Numbered from the stretch's first letter, positions 11,364-21,907 are shown. The stretch is 64,000 bases of DNA from Isoetes taiwanensis (GCA_021234155.1 JAJEKV010000048.1:558001-622000), one strand, 5' to 3'. Notes: a model not told the origin generated them from the letters alone. Numbers and translations: made by a program.

Positions 11364-13223
11364 TGCAAGGTTGACCTTGATCTTAAGTACAAAAAATAAC
11401 CATTACAATAAAACTAACAATTTAAAACTTATGTGTTTTTCATAGTAGCCAAGCTTCTAGCAATCTAAGACTACATCTCCGGTATCTAATAAAAAGTGAA
11501 ATAAGCCGTCAATTGAATTGAATTGGATGTTTTATATCATTCATGGGGCTATGGTATACACAATGGAGTTTGTTAATTGGCTAGATACATTGCACAACCT
11601 TTCAACTCATCATAACTAGGTACAAGCAATGTGGATGATAATTGTTTTACCTCGATATTGCTTATACTTTTCCATTATCTGGGTAAAGTTGAGTAACAAA
11701 AGAGCCTTTCCATTTGTAAATTCTATATGCACATTTAATGCACTGAACCCATACCACAAGTTGCCCTTATATTTGTATAGAGGGATGGTAGGATCAACAA
11801 TTTGCAAAAAAAAAATGACGTTTGCTTATTTCTAATGCCAGCATCATATGGTTTCCTTTAAAATATTTAGGTCTAGACCTCGCCTGATTAGTTTCACTCC
11901 ATATACTTTCGTTAGTTTCATTGGCTGTAAAAAGGTTTAGCCCCACAATTTCTCACTAGAATAGTCTTATTTCTACTTATCCATGTAGTAGGAGGACTCT
12001 ATTAACATTGCCACTCAAATGCAAAGCCATGCTTAAGTAACTTAATGAGCATATTTGTTATACCTTGCTGCGCACATTTTCCCTTCTCCACTATATCATT
12101 TTGCAACAAATCCTAGTGTACTAACAAGATTTTTATTGGCTAAGAAATTATTCCCACTTCTATAATTCTTCGCATGCGTTATTTCAAAGGATATCCCCTT
12201 CATATAAAAATATGTTGGCTATGAAGAAAATGTGACGTGGCTGAGGGAAAAAAATACACGTGGAATGTGAGGTGGCCTACAAAATGTGAGTTGGTGCTAT
12301 AGAAAAAAACCAAGTAGACGGGAGAGGTAAATGAGATTGGGGAGAGAATAGACAAAGAAACACTGGAATGGGCAGAGGTATGGTGGCAGAAAAAAAGGGA
12401 GGAGGCGAGCAGAGGTATGGTGGCGTTTGATGGTTAGAGAAAGTCTGAGAAAGAGGATAAAGAATAGGGCTTTTAAAGAGACTGCAGAAATATGGATTAA
12501 TCGACCTTGTTATTCTTCTGTTTTGTTGCCTTCAAGCTGGTATTCGGCTCTTATGAATTTGATGGAAACAATGGAAACATCACAAAAGTAGAGGAATTTC
12601 AGAGAAGACAAGCAACTCCAGGTAGAAATGAGTTTTATTAACAAGGACGGCTGCAGAAGACTAGAATGATCTAACCTTTATTTTTTTTTAATGTTGTGTT
12701 TCTTTTTAGCCATAGGTATCAGCCGTTGAAGCTTCATAGTATTAATACAAAGTGAGGTAACGCTGAGAGGAGAAGAAATTCGAGGTAAGATTATTCAGAT
12801 ATGATGTATAAGTTTTTGTTCTGCTTTGTTTACCATAAACTATAGTTTTTTTAAGAATCATTATTTGTAGATAAAATGAGTTTCTTAACAAAGACAATTG
12901 CAGAAGAGTAGAATGATCTGACCTTCAGTTTTTGTTTTTGGTGTTATATTTCTTTTTAGCGATAGGTATCAGCCGTTGAAGCTTCATAGTGTTAATACAA
13001 AGTGAAGTAAAGCTGAGAAAAGAGAAGAAATTCGAGGTAAGATTATTCAGCTGTGATGTTGTGATATTCCCCAACAATATACGCCATAAATACATATATT
13101 TCTGGGTCATGTCACTGTACGAGGCCACTTGAGTAACCTTGTACACCATTGAGGGTGATAAAGGGAGCATGACTAAGTTATTTACATAACTAAGCCAACC
13201 TTAGGCTTAGGGTCATTTCTACA
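11364..13223 (+). mobile_element. Complete 1.85-kb module, array copy D
   Basis: Starts TGCAAGGTTGACC right after AAGGGGGAGCAAA and ends CATTTCTACA immediately before the 600-bp LTR. As the module begins TG and ends CA, either the true LTR is the whole 2.47 kb (11364-13831) or the module is a separate LTR-like block joined to a 0.6-kb LTR. It contains a coding-like stretch (about 12300-12625) and two 155-bp direct repeats. No intact gene. Confidence 0.8.
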
Positions 13224-13831
13224 TGAAGAATGTGAATAATGTCTAGCTGTATATGTATTCTAAGCAGTAAGACTGAAGATTGACATGATGAGCTTATGAA
13301 GAATAGAATAGAATAGAATAGAATAGAATAGAATAGTTTTTTTAACGTCCACGGAGACCAATAGGTCATGGGAAGAAGATCATGTTCAAAGGTTTTAAAA
13401 AAGGGAGCCAAGATAAATGCCATGACTATTTTAGTGACTCTAATTTTGAGCATGATGGTTAAGTTAATCTTAACTATTTGTAGTATTAATTCGGTCCAAT
13501 ATTTTGGAGCCATGAAGAATAAAGGAAATAGGAGGTCGGTTCAGGATGATTCGTTGGAGGTCGGTTCATTTTGAATAGGCATGCATGTGTGATGCATGAT
13601 CGGATGAACCTAACATTGTAATCAAGGCTTGGGCTAGCCAAGGAACTATTTGAGTCTGATCAATTTCAAAGATACGGTAAGTTACTTGAAATTAAAGAAG
13701 GGCATATTTCATTGAAGAATTGTTTATTGCCTAATTCTTTGAAGTGGCTATTAACATTGAAGAATAATCTTAGTGCATATAATTCTCTAAGTGGTTCTCA
13801 TTTTATAAACTTGTACCTTCTTGCTTCTACA
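13224..13831 (+). mobile_element. LTR, array copy D
   Basis: TGAAGAATGTG to CTTCTACA, 608 bp. A LINE-tail fragment (13302-13369) replaces about 35 bp of the standard LTR sequence (CATTGGAAAACC...ACTAGG). Confidence 0.87.
13302..13369 (-). mobile_element. LINE-tail scar in LTR D
   Basis: A GAATA repeat of about 30 bp followed by ACGTCCACGGAGACCAATAGG, the terminal sequence of the LINE family seen at 42883. The same scar at the same site occurs in LTR E with a shorter GAATA run, so it was duplicated with the unit. Confidence 0.8.
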
Positions 13832-13833
13832 TT

Positions 13834-13846
13834 TGGTATCAGAGCA
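13834..13846 (+). other. Primer-binding site (initiator Met tRNA)
   Basis: TGGTATCAGAGCA lies two bases after the LTR end and complements the 3' end of plant initiator methionine tRNA, as in most plant copia elements. Identical sites occur at 9151-9163, 10842-10854 and 16782-16794. Confidence 0.9.
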
Positions 13847-13855
13847 CATCTTATC

Positions 13856-14340
13856 ATGTCATCCAGATTTGGTGCAAATCTTTTAAAAGCCATAGATGTT
13901 TTTAAAGGTGAAGGGGGATTTCAGATTTGGATACAAGGCATTAGACACCTAGAATTTGAAAATTTATGGTATCTAATTGATACAAATGCTGTGAGACGTC
14001 CTACTGCTACTATAGTTATAGGGACTTCAAGCTCAAACACGAGTTCTGCTTCTGAAGGTTCCACTGCTGAAGGTGGACAAACAACTTGGTATGGAGTTAG
14101 CTTGGACAGTGATGAAAGACTTAAGATTATGAAAGCCCAAGCCATAATCACTTGCAAGGTTGGTTCAGTTATCAAACTAAAATTAAGAGGTATGTCACGA
14201 AGTGATATGTGGCTTTATATGGAAAGAACTTATGAGGCCAAATCATCATCTCAGATAGATGTTTTGAAAAAATAGTTAAAGAGACTTAAACTGCATGATA
14301 AAGATAATCTAACCAAATTTCTTGAGAAATTCTAATCGGA
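13856..14340 (+). pseudogene. gag fragment, best preserved array copy (D)
   Basis: The ATG ten bases after the primer-binding site opens 139 in-frame codons to TAG at 14273-14275. It covers the copia gag N-terminus (FQIWIQGIRHLEF...LIDTNAVRRP), a serine/threonine-rich linker and the UBN2-type helical region (AQAIITCKVGSVIKLKLRGM, LYMERTYEAKSSSQIDVLKK). Homology continues past the stop to about 14335 (LKRLKLHDKDNLTKFLEK). A full-length gag would go on to zinc knuckles; here a deletion joins it directly to the polypurine tract. The protein could at most be a short capsid fragment. Confidence 0.8.
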
Positions 14341-14348
14341 AGGGGGAG
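14338..14348 (+). other. Polypurine tract
   Basis: GGAAGGGGGAG followed by CAAATGCAAGG. The same tract precedes the module in copies A (about 2368), C (11351) and E (18204). In LTR elements this primes plus-strand synthesis at the edge of the 3' LTR. Confidence 0.7.
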
Positions 14349-15240
14349 CAAATGCAAGGTTGACCTTGATCTTAAGTACAAAAATAACCATTACAATAAA
14401 ACTAACAATTTAAAACTTATGTGTGTTTTTCATAGTAGCCAAGCTTCTAGCAATCTAAGACTACATCTCTGGTATCTAATAAAAGTGAAATAACCGTCAA
14501 TTGAATTGAATTGGATGTTTTATATCATCCATGGGGCTATGGTATACCGCCAATGGAGTTTGTGCACTGGCTAGATACATTGCACAACCTTTCAACTCAT
14601 CATAACTAGGTACAAGCAATGTGGATGATAATTGTTTTACCTCGATATTGCTTATACTTTTCCATTATCTGGGTAAAGTTGAGTAACAAAAGAGCCTTTC
14701 CATTTGTAAATTCTATATGCACATTTAATGCACTGAACCCCCTTATATTTGTATAGAGGGATGGTAGGATCAACAATTTGCAAAAAAAAATGACGTTTGC
14801 TTATTTCTAATGCCAGCATCATATGGTTTCCTTTAAAATATTTAGGTCTAGACCTCGCCTGATTAGTTTCACTCCATATACTTTTGTTAGTTTCATTGGC
14901 TGTAGGAAGGTTTAGCCCCACAATTTCTTATTTCTACTTATCCATGTAGTAGGAGGACTCTATTAACATTGCCACTCAAATGCAAAGCCATGCTTAAGTA
15001 ACTTAATGAGCATATTTGTTATACCTTGTCACAAGACGTTTTCCCTTCTCCACTATATCATTTTGCAACAAATCCTAGTGTACTAACAAGATTTTTATTG
15101 GCTAAGAAATTATTCCCACTTCTATAATTCTTTGCATGCGTTATTTCAAATGATATTCGTTTCATATAAAAATATGTTGGCTATGAAGAAAATGTGACGT
15201 GGCTGAGGGAAAAAAATGCACGTGGAATGTGAGGTGGCCT

Positions 15241-15582
15241 ACAAAATGTGAGTTGGTGCTATAAAAAAAACCAAGTAGACGGGAGAGGTAAATGGGATTG
15301 GGGAGAGAATAGACAAAGAAACACTGGAACGGGCAGAGGTATGGTGGCAGAAAAAAAGGGAGGAGGCGAGCAGAGGTATGGTGGCATTTGACGGTTAGAG
15401 AAAGTCTGAGAAAGAGGATAAAGAATAGGGCTTTTTAAGAGACTGCAGAAATATGGATTAATCGACCTTGTTATTCTTCTGTTTTGTTGCCTTCAAGCTG
15501 GTATTCGGCTCTTATGAATTTGATGGAAACAATGGAAACATCACAGAAGTAGAGGAATTTCAGAGAAGACAAGCAACTCCAG
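15241..15582 (+). pseudogene. Coding-like fragment carried by the module (possible captured exon)
   Basis: One frame reads FKETAEIWINRPCYSSVLLP and then WYSALMNLMETMETSQK, and ends CTCCAG followed by GTAGAA, a good donor site. An upstream frame in copy D reads ETLEWAEVWWQKKREEASRG. The stretch recurs in all module copies (about 7640-7972, 9480-9680, 12300-12625, 19150-19345). It does not look like gag or pol, and I do not recognise the protein. A captured host exon is one explanation; chance openness in repeated DNA is another. Confidence 0.35.
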
Positions 15583-15611
15583 GTAGAAATGAGTTTTATT
15601 AACAAGGACGG

Positions 15612-16018
15612 CTGCAGAAGACTAGAATGATCTAACCTTTTTTTTTTTAATGTTGTGTTTCTTTTTAGCCATAGGTATCAGCCGTTGAAGCTTCATAGTA
15701 TTAATACAAAGTGAGGTAACGCTGAGAGGAGAAGAAATTCGAGGTAAGATTATTCAGATATGATGTATAAGTTTTTGTTCTGCTTTGTTTAGCATAAACT
15801 ATAGTTTTTTTAAGAATCATTATTTGTAGATAAAATGAGTTTCTTAACAAAGACAATTGCAGAAGAGTAGAATGATCTGACCTTCAGTTTTTTTTTTGGT
15901 GTTATATTTCTTTTTAGCTATAGGTATTAGCCGTTGTAGCTTCATAGTGTTAATACAAAGTGAAGTAAAGCTGAGAAAAGAGAAGAAATTCGAGGTAAGA
16001 TTATTCAGCTGTGATGTT
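15612..16018 (+). repeat. Pair of about 155-bp direct repeats inside the module
   Basis: 15612-15765 and 15857-16018 share GCAGAAG, AGAATGATCT, TTTCTTTTTAG, ATAGGTAT, TTCATAGT, TAATACAAAGTGA and GAAGAAATTCGAGGTAAGATT in order, offset by 245 bp. Each copy is framed by TTTCTTTTTAG and GAG|GTAAGAT, which resemble a splice acceptor and donor. Other modules carry the same pair. Confidence 0.85.
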
Positions 16019-16181
16019 GTGATGTTCCCCAACAATATCCGCCATAAATACATATATTTCTGGGTCATGTCACTGTACGAGGCCACTTGAGTAACCTTGT
16101 ACACCATTGAGGGTGATAAAGGGAGCATGACTAAGTTATTTACATAACTAAGCCAACCTTAGGCTTAGGGTCATTTCTACA

Positions 16182-16779
16182 TGAAGAATGTGAATAATGT
16201 CTAGCTGTATATGTATTCTAAGCAGTAAGACTGAAGATTGACATGATGAGCTTATGAAGAATAGAATAGAATAGAATAGAATAGTTTTTTTAACGTCCAC
16301 GGAGACCAATAGGTCATGGGAAGAAGATCATGTCCAAAGGTTTTAAAAAAGGGAGCCAAGATAAATGCCATGACTATTTTAGTGACTCTAATTTTGAGCA
16401 TGATGGTTAAGTTAATCTTAACTATTTGTAGTATTAATTCGGTCCAATATTTTGGAGCCATGAAGAATAAAGGAAATAGGAGGTCGGTTCAGGATGATTC
16501 GTTGGAGGTCGGTTCATTTTGAATAGGCATGCATGTGTGATGCATGATTGGATGAACCTAACATTGTAATCAAGGCTTGGGCTAGCCAAGGAACTATTTG
16601 AGTCTGATCAATTTCAAAGATACGGTAAGTTACTTGAAATTAAAGAAGGGCATATTTCATTGAAGAATTGTTTATTGCCTAATTCTTTGAAGTGGCTATT
16701 AACCTTGAAGAATAATCTTAGTGCATATAATTCTCTAAGTGGTTCTCATTTTATAAACTTGTACCTTCTTGCTTCTACA
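16182..16779 (+). mobile_element. LTR, array copy E
   Basis: 598 bp, TGAAGAATG to GCTTCTACA, carrying the same LINE-tail scar as LTR D. Primer-binding site at 16782-16794. Confidence 0.87.
16257..16317 (-). mobile_element. LINE-tail scar in LTR E
   Basis: GAATA repeats and ACGTCCACGGAGACCAATAGG at the same LTR position as 13302-13369. Confidence 0.8.
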
Positions 16780-16803
16780 TTTGGTATCAGAGCACATCTT
16801 ATC

Positions 16804-18210
16804 ATGTCATCCAGATTTGGTGCAAATCTTTTAAATGCCATAGATGGGGGATTTCAAATTTGGATACAAGGCATTAGACACCTAGAATTTGAAAAATTAG
16901 GTATCTAATTGATACAAATGCTGTGAGACGTCCTACTGCTACTATAGTTATAGGGACTTCAAGCTCAAACTCGAATTCTGCTTCTGAAGGTTCCACTGCT
17001 GAAGATGGACAAACTGTCACAGCAACTTGGTCTGGAGTTAGCTTGGACAGTGATGAAGGACTTAAGATTATCGAAGCCCAAGCCATAATCACTTGCAAGG
17101 TTGGTTCAGTTATCAAATTAAAATTAAGAGGTATGTCACCGAGAGATATGTGGCTCTATATGGAAAGAACTTATAAGGCCAAATCATCATCTCAGATAAA
17201 TGTTTTGGAAAAACAGTTAAAGAGACTTAAACTGCATGACAAAGATAATCTAACCGAATTTCTTGAGAAGATGGAATCGTTGCAGATCTTGAAGGTGCAG
17301 GAGTCATTCTAAATGAGCAGTATCAAGTTTTAGCCATTGCAAGGTCTGTATCAAATCATCAGTTGGCCACGCTTTTGAGAAATGTAGCACGCTCCAAGGA
17401 GCATGCCATTCAAATGGTGAGAACTGAACTAGAGCAAGGAGCAAGTGATGATGATGACCAGGGCAACCGAGGTGTTGTATACAGGGAAGTCTAAAGGTAA
17501 GAAAGGAAGCAATTCTTACAATAACAAGGGCAAAGTTGTGCCATGTTACAACTGTGACAATTATGGCCATTTGAAAAACGACTGCGCTAAGCTTGGAAAA
17601 GAGTTGGTATGCTATTGTGATGGTAAGGGACATGTCTCTGCAAACTGTCCTAGTCCTGGAGGTGATCTGCTAAAGGCAAAGGCAGAGGAAGATGGGGAGG
17701 AACCCAAGGGGGTTAGGGCAATAGGGGCAAGGGTGCTGGATGAGGAAACCTAGCAGTAAACTTGACTCAAGAAGCCAAGACTTAAGAAGAACCAAATGAA
17801 GACGAAGAGGTACGTAATTCTGAGTTGCATGCTCTAACACATAAGAAAATTAATGGTAAACTCATGATTATAGATTCGAGAGCTGAAGGAACAGTAACTT
17901 GCTCCTCTAAAATGCTTAAAGACTGCAAAAGAAGAAGAGGTGGACATGTTCAACTTGGAAATGGTGAACTTCAGGAGATTGAAGATAGTGGGATGCTTGA
18001 ACTTTTTGACTTGGAAGGAAATATACTTGAACTAAAGGATGTGCTTTGTGAAAAATTACATTGTAATGTTTTCAAGGGAAAATAAGAATTGAGTACCATT
18101 GCAGAGTGCACTATACTCCTATTGCATCTTTTAGTTAAACGCGTAACAAGGTTTGGGAATGACATTATTTCAATTTGAGCTCCAATATCTACAACACTGA
18201 TCGGAAGGGG
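16804..18210 (+). pseudogene. gag plus partial protease, array copy E
   Basis: The longest internal region of the array. After the ATG, a deletion of about 14 bp near 16845 shifts the frame. Gag resumes from about 16923 (KLRGMSPRDMWLYMERTYKA) to 17312, then two zinc knuckles CYNCDNYGHLKNDC (about 17545-17586) and a degenerate CYCDGKGHVSANC (about 17611-17648). The protease region follows (17868-18060) with LEL FDLEGN and LKDVLC, but the active-site DSGA has become DSRAEG. It ends at GGAAGGGGGAG (18204-18213). Four frames are needed, so it makes no full gag. Confidence 0.8.
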
Positions 18211-18218
18211 GAGCAAAT

Positions 18219-19606
18219 GCAAGGTTGACCTTGATCTTAAGTACAAAAATAACCATTACAATAAAACTAACAATTTAAAAGTTATGTGTGTTTTTCATAG
18301 TAGCCAAGCTTCTAGCAATCTAAGACCACTGGTATCTAATAAAAGTGAAATAAGCCGTCAATTGAATTGAATTGAATGTTTTGTATCATCCATGGGGCCT
18401 ATGGTATACCGCCAATGGAGTTTGTGCACTGCCTAGATACATTGCACAACCTTTCAACTCATCATAACTAGGTACAAGCAATGTGGGAGATGATTGTTTT
18501 ACCTCGATATTGCTTATACTTTTCCATTATCTGGGTAAAGTTAAGTAACAAAAGAGCCTTCCCATTTGTAAATTCTATATGCACATTTAATGCACTGAAC
18601 CCATACCACAAGTTGCCCTTATATTTGTACAGAGGGATGGTAGGATCAACAATTTGCAAAAAAAAAAATGGTGTTTGCTTATCTCTAATGCCAGCATCAT
18701 ATGGTTTCTTTTAAAATATTTGGGTCTAGACCCCGCCTGATTAGTTTTGCTCCATATACTTTTGTTGGTTTCATTGGCTGTAGGAAGGTTTATCCCCACA
18801 ATTTCTCATTAGAATCGTCTTGTTTCTACTTATCCATGTAGTAGGAGGACTCTATTAACATTGCCACTCAAATGCAAAGCCATGCTTAAGTAACTTAATG
18901 AGCATATTTGTTATACGTTGCTGCGCACATTTTCCCTTCTCCACTATATCATTTTGCAACAAATCCTAGTGTACTAACAAAATTTTTATTGGCTAAGAAA
19001 TTATTCCACTTCTATAATTCTTCACATGCATTATTTCAAATGATATCCCCTTCATATAAAAATATGTTGGCAATGAAGAAAATGTGACGTGGCTGAGGGA
19101 AGAAAATGCACGTGGAATGTGAGGTGGCCTACAAAATGTGAGTTGGTGCTATAGAAAAAAACCAAGTAGACAGGAGAGGTAAATGGGATTGGGGAGAGAA
19201 TAGACAAAGAAACACTGGAACGGGCAGTGGTATGGTGGCAGAAAAAAAGGGAGGATGCGAGCAGAGGTATGGTGGCATTTGACGGTTAGAGAAATCTGAG
19301 AAAGAGGATAAAGAATAGGGCTTTTTAAGAGATTGCAGAAATATGGATTAATCGATATGATGTATAAGTTTTTGTTCTGCTTTGTTTAGCATAAACTATA
19401 GTTTTTTTAAGAATCATAATTTGTAGATAAAATGAGTTTCTTAACAAAGACACTTGCGTAAGAGTAGAATGATCCGACCTTGCTTTTTTTTGGTGTTATA
19501 TTTCTTTTTAGCGATAGGTATCAGCCGTTGTAGCTTCATAGTGTTAATACAAAGTGAAGCAAAGCTGAGAAAAGAGAAGAAATTCGAGGTAAGATTATTC
19601 AGATGT
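18219..19606 (+). mobile_element. Module, last array copy, truncated
   Basis: Begins TGCAAGGTTGACC after a polypurine tract and follows the module. It lacks one 155-bp repeat (a deletion joins TTAATCGA to TATGATGTATAAG near 19355). It stops at GATTATTCAGATGTGA, where the next element's sequence starts. The LTR that should follow is absent. Confidence 0.8.
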
Positions 19607-20008
19607 GACAAGTGGGCCTATCAGATGATGACAAGTGGGCCTATCAGATGATCGGAAGAATCCAATATTCTAACATGGTCTCATGATCTTATACCAACCT
19701 TATAACATTCAGTTCATAGCCATAGCTCAACTCTGGTGGACCATGATCATGAGTGGAATCTACAACATAATAACAAGTCTGCACAGGCCATGAAATCTAT
19801 CGCGGCACTCGCAATTACAGAAGGTAACCATCTTACAGTTCCTCAGACTGTAAGCTTGCACAGGTCTTATCTTTTGCCTTGAAAGCTGTGGAATACATCC
19901 TCAAGAATCAGAATTTCTCTAAAGGAAAAGCTTCTGAACATAGGGTTTGGCTAGGGTTAGATGGTGGATTATTAGCCATTCTTGTTTTCTGCTTTGTTGT
20001 TCTGATAA
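19607..20008 (+). other. Junction and leader of the second copia element
   Basis: Opens with two copies of a 22-bp phrase GACAAGTGGGCCTATCAGAT. TTCTAACATGGTCTCATGATC (about 19668-19688) could be an LTR end plus a decayed primer-binding site (TGGTATCAGAGC expected). The rest is probably leader and the gag 5' end, without a convincing start codon. No full 5' LTR is visible. Confidence 0.4.
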
Positions 20009-21907
20009 GTGGCATTGGAGGGAAAATGGGGTCAAATTGTTTTGACGTGGTTCGTCAATGCAACAAGCCCAAGCCTTATTCTAGAATCAAAGACTATAAA
20101 ACCATGTAGGATCAAACAATATGTTCAGAATGTAGGAGCAGATGCAGCAAAGATAAAAGAAGCTCATGCTATTTTGACAAGCAAGGTTGGTCCCTCTATA
20201 CTTTTGAAGGTTAGAGGTAAGAGCCCAAAGGATATTTGGAAGTATATGCTTAAAAATTTTGAAGAAAAAACATCATCTCAGATTGATGTGTTAGACAAAG
20301 AATTAAGGAAACTTAGAGTTAGAGAGAATGATGATCTAACGGAATTTTTCTCTAAGTTTGGCAATGTAGTGGCTGATCTAGAAGGAGCAAGGTTACTGCT
20401 AACTGAACAGCAGAAAGTTCTCCATGTTGCAATGGCTGTTGGTGCGAATGAACAGCTAGCTATGCTTATCAGAAACGTGGCTAAGACTCGAGAAGTTGCT
20501 GAAGAGATGATAAGGACAGAAATGGAGCAGAAGAAAGTGTTTGAAGAAGACGATTCTAAAAACTCAGAAATCCTATTCACTGGAAGAAGCAAGTTTCGAG
20601 GAGGCAATAACACTAGATACCAAAATGAAGACAAAGGGAAGAGTAAGATAGGTCCTTGCTTTCATTGTAACATGCAGGGGCACTTGAAGATCGATTGTCC
20701 AAAACTTAAGGAAGTGGAATGTTACAATTGTGGTGGGAAAGGACACTTTGCCAATAAGTGTTCGAGTCCTAAAAGAGGGAGGGGCAGCAATGCAAATAGA
20801 GGAAGCAAGGGAAAGAGTTACACTAGACAAGGGGCAGCAGCAATAAATCTCACTCAAGAACTAGGAGAAGGAAAATTGTCAGCAGAAGAGGATAAGACTG
20901 CTGAGGTAAGTAAATCTAACCTTTTGTTTATGTCTGAAAGGAAGAGTGAGAATAACAATGATGACATGTTGGTGTTAGATAGTGGAGCAGAGAAAACAAT
21001 GATTAGCAGCAGAAGATTGTTGGGGGAATGTGATGGACGAGAGGGAGGCTTTGTCAAACTTGGCAATGGGGAGCTGCAGCAAGTACATGATGTTGGTGTA
21101 CTAGAATTATTCGATTTAGATGGCAAAGCAGTGAAGCTAAAAGATGTACTTTGTGTTCCTAGTTTAATAAGAAATTTGATTTCCATCAGTCAGTTGGTAG
21201 ATTTGGGATACAAGGTTGTCTTTGACAATCTTCAATGTACTATTCTCATGAATAATGAAATCAAATTTGTTGGCAAGCGAGTTGGTAATCTTTTTGGGTT
21301 GGATAAAAACTGTTTGCCGTTGACAAATAATATAAGTGTCGCAGATTTGAGTATGTGGCATGACAGGTTAGGCCATACGAGCTTTAGGAACTTGGAAGTG
21401 ATGGCAAAGGAGGGCATGATCAAATCGTCTCAAGTGAAAACAAATGGGCAGATCACATGCATTGGATGTATGTTGGAAAAACATACGAGGCTTCCATTCA
21501 AAAGAGCAAAAGGAGTTTTAGATTTGATTCACGCAGATCTTTGCGGTCCCTTAAATGTCAGAAGCATAAATGGGAAGAGGTACTTTATTACTTTCATAGA
21601 TGATTTTAGTGGAAAGACCAAAGTATATTGTTTAAAAACTAAAGATCAAGCGTTTGAAGCATTTACGTATTTTGCTAAAGAGGTTGAACTAGAAACAGGA
21701 AAGAGAATAAAATGCATTCGTTCTGATCGAGGTGGTGAGTACTTGTCAAAGGAATTTAAACAGTATTGTTTAGAGCATGGAATCAAAAGGCAACTCACTT
21801 GCAGTGGTACACCTCAGCAAAATGGAGTAGTAGAGAGGAAGAACCGAACTATTTTAAATGCTGTAAGGGCAATGTTGAAGCATACTGGTTTGCCAAATTT
21901 CTTATGA
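20009..21907 (+). CDS. Copia gag-protease-integrase, element 2 (ends at premature TGA)
   Basis: An open frame of 632 codons. The UBN2-type gag helical region is at residues about 45-175. CCHC knuckles follow at 217-230 (CFHCNMQGHLKIDC) and 238-251 (CYNCGGKGHFANKC). The protease active site is DSGA at D324, the GAG-pre-integrase domain has WHDRLGH at 450-456, and the C..C pair is near 484-497. The integrase core has D510, D573 and E609, so D573 and E609 have the canonical 35-residue spacing. The frame stops at TGA (21905-21907) where relatives have Trp (TGG). The first Met lies within gag, so the true start is upstream or lost. In the cell these parts would form the virus-like particle and integrate the cDNA. 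Apart from the stop it is well preserved and looks younger than the array next to it. Confidence 0.9.
   Translation: MALEGKWGQIVLTWFVNATSPSLILESKTIKPCRIKQYVQNVGADAAKIKEAHAILTSKVGPSILLKVRGKSPKDIWKYMLKNFEEKTSSQIDVLDKELRKLRVRENDDLTEFFSKFGNVVADLEGARLLLTEQQKVLHVAMAVGANEQLAMLIRNVAKTREVAEEMIRTEMEQKKVFEEDDSKNSEILFTGRSKFRGGNNTRYQNEDKGKSKIGPCFHCNMQGHLKIDCPKLKEVECYNCGGKGHFANKCSSPKRGRGSNANRGSKGKSYTRQGAAAINLTQELGEGKLSAEEDKTAEVSKSNLLFMSERKSENNNDDMLVLDSGAEKTMISSRRLLGECDGREGGFVKLGNGELQQVHDVGVLELFDLDGKAVKLKDVLCVPSLIRNLISISQLVDLGYKVVFDNLQCTILMNNEIKFVGKRVGNLFGLDKNCLPLTNNISVADLSMWHDRLGHTSFRNLEVMAKEGMIKSSQVKTNGQITCIGCMLEKHTRLPFKRAKGVLDLIHADLCGPLNVRSINGKRYFITFIDDFSGKTKVYCLKTKDQAFEAFTYFAKEVELETGKRIKCIRSDRGGEYLSKEFKQYCLEHGIKRQLTCSGTPQQNGVVERKNRTILNAVRAMLKHTGLPNFL

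Larger units (their letters stand above)
14353..16181 (+). mobile_element. Complete 1.83-kb module, array copy E
   Basis: Aligns along its whole length with 11364-13223, with small indels. It is bounded by a polypurine tract on the left and the 600-bp LTR on the right. It holds a coding-like stretch (15241-15582), a 155-bp direct repeat pair and otherwise AT-rich DNA. Confidence 0.8.
1..19606 (+). repeat. Tandem array of gag-only copia-type LTR units
   Basis: The same block recurs at least five times in direct orientation: a roughly 600-bp sequence TGAAGAATG...TTCTACA, then TTTGGTATCAGAGCA (primer-binding site), a gag fragment, a polypurine tract AAGGGGGAG, and a 1.85-kb module beginning TGCAAGGTTGACC. 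LTR starts at 8582, 10272, 13224 and 16182 are clear, with a diverged copy at 431 and a mosaic one near 7130. Spacing is 2952 and 2958 bp for the two complete units and 1690 bp for a deleted one. No unit carries integrase or reverse transcriptase. Two units share one LINE-tail scar, so some copies arose by tandem duplication rather than by independent insertion. Confidence 0.9.

Noticed and set aside
11616-11835. Opposed ORFs of 63-68 codons in the module (also at 14652 and 18468)
   Set aside because: They are open on both strands in all copies because the copies are repeats; no family recognised and frames break in other copies.
9478-19606. CRISPR-like array suggested by regular repeats
   Set aside because: Units are kilobases long, contain LTR, primer-binding site and gag, and are in plant nuclear DNA.
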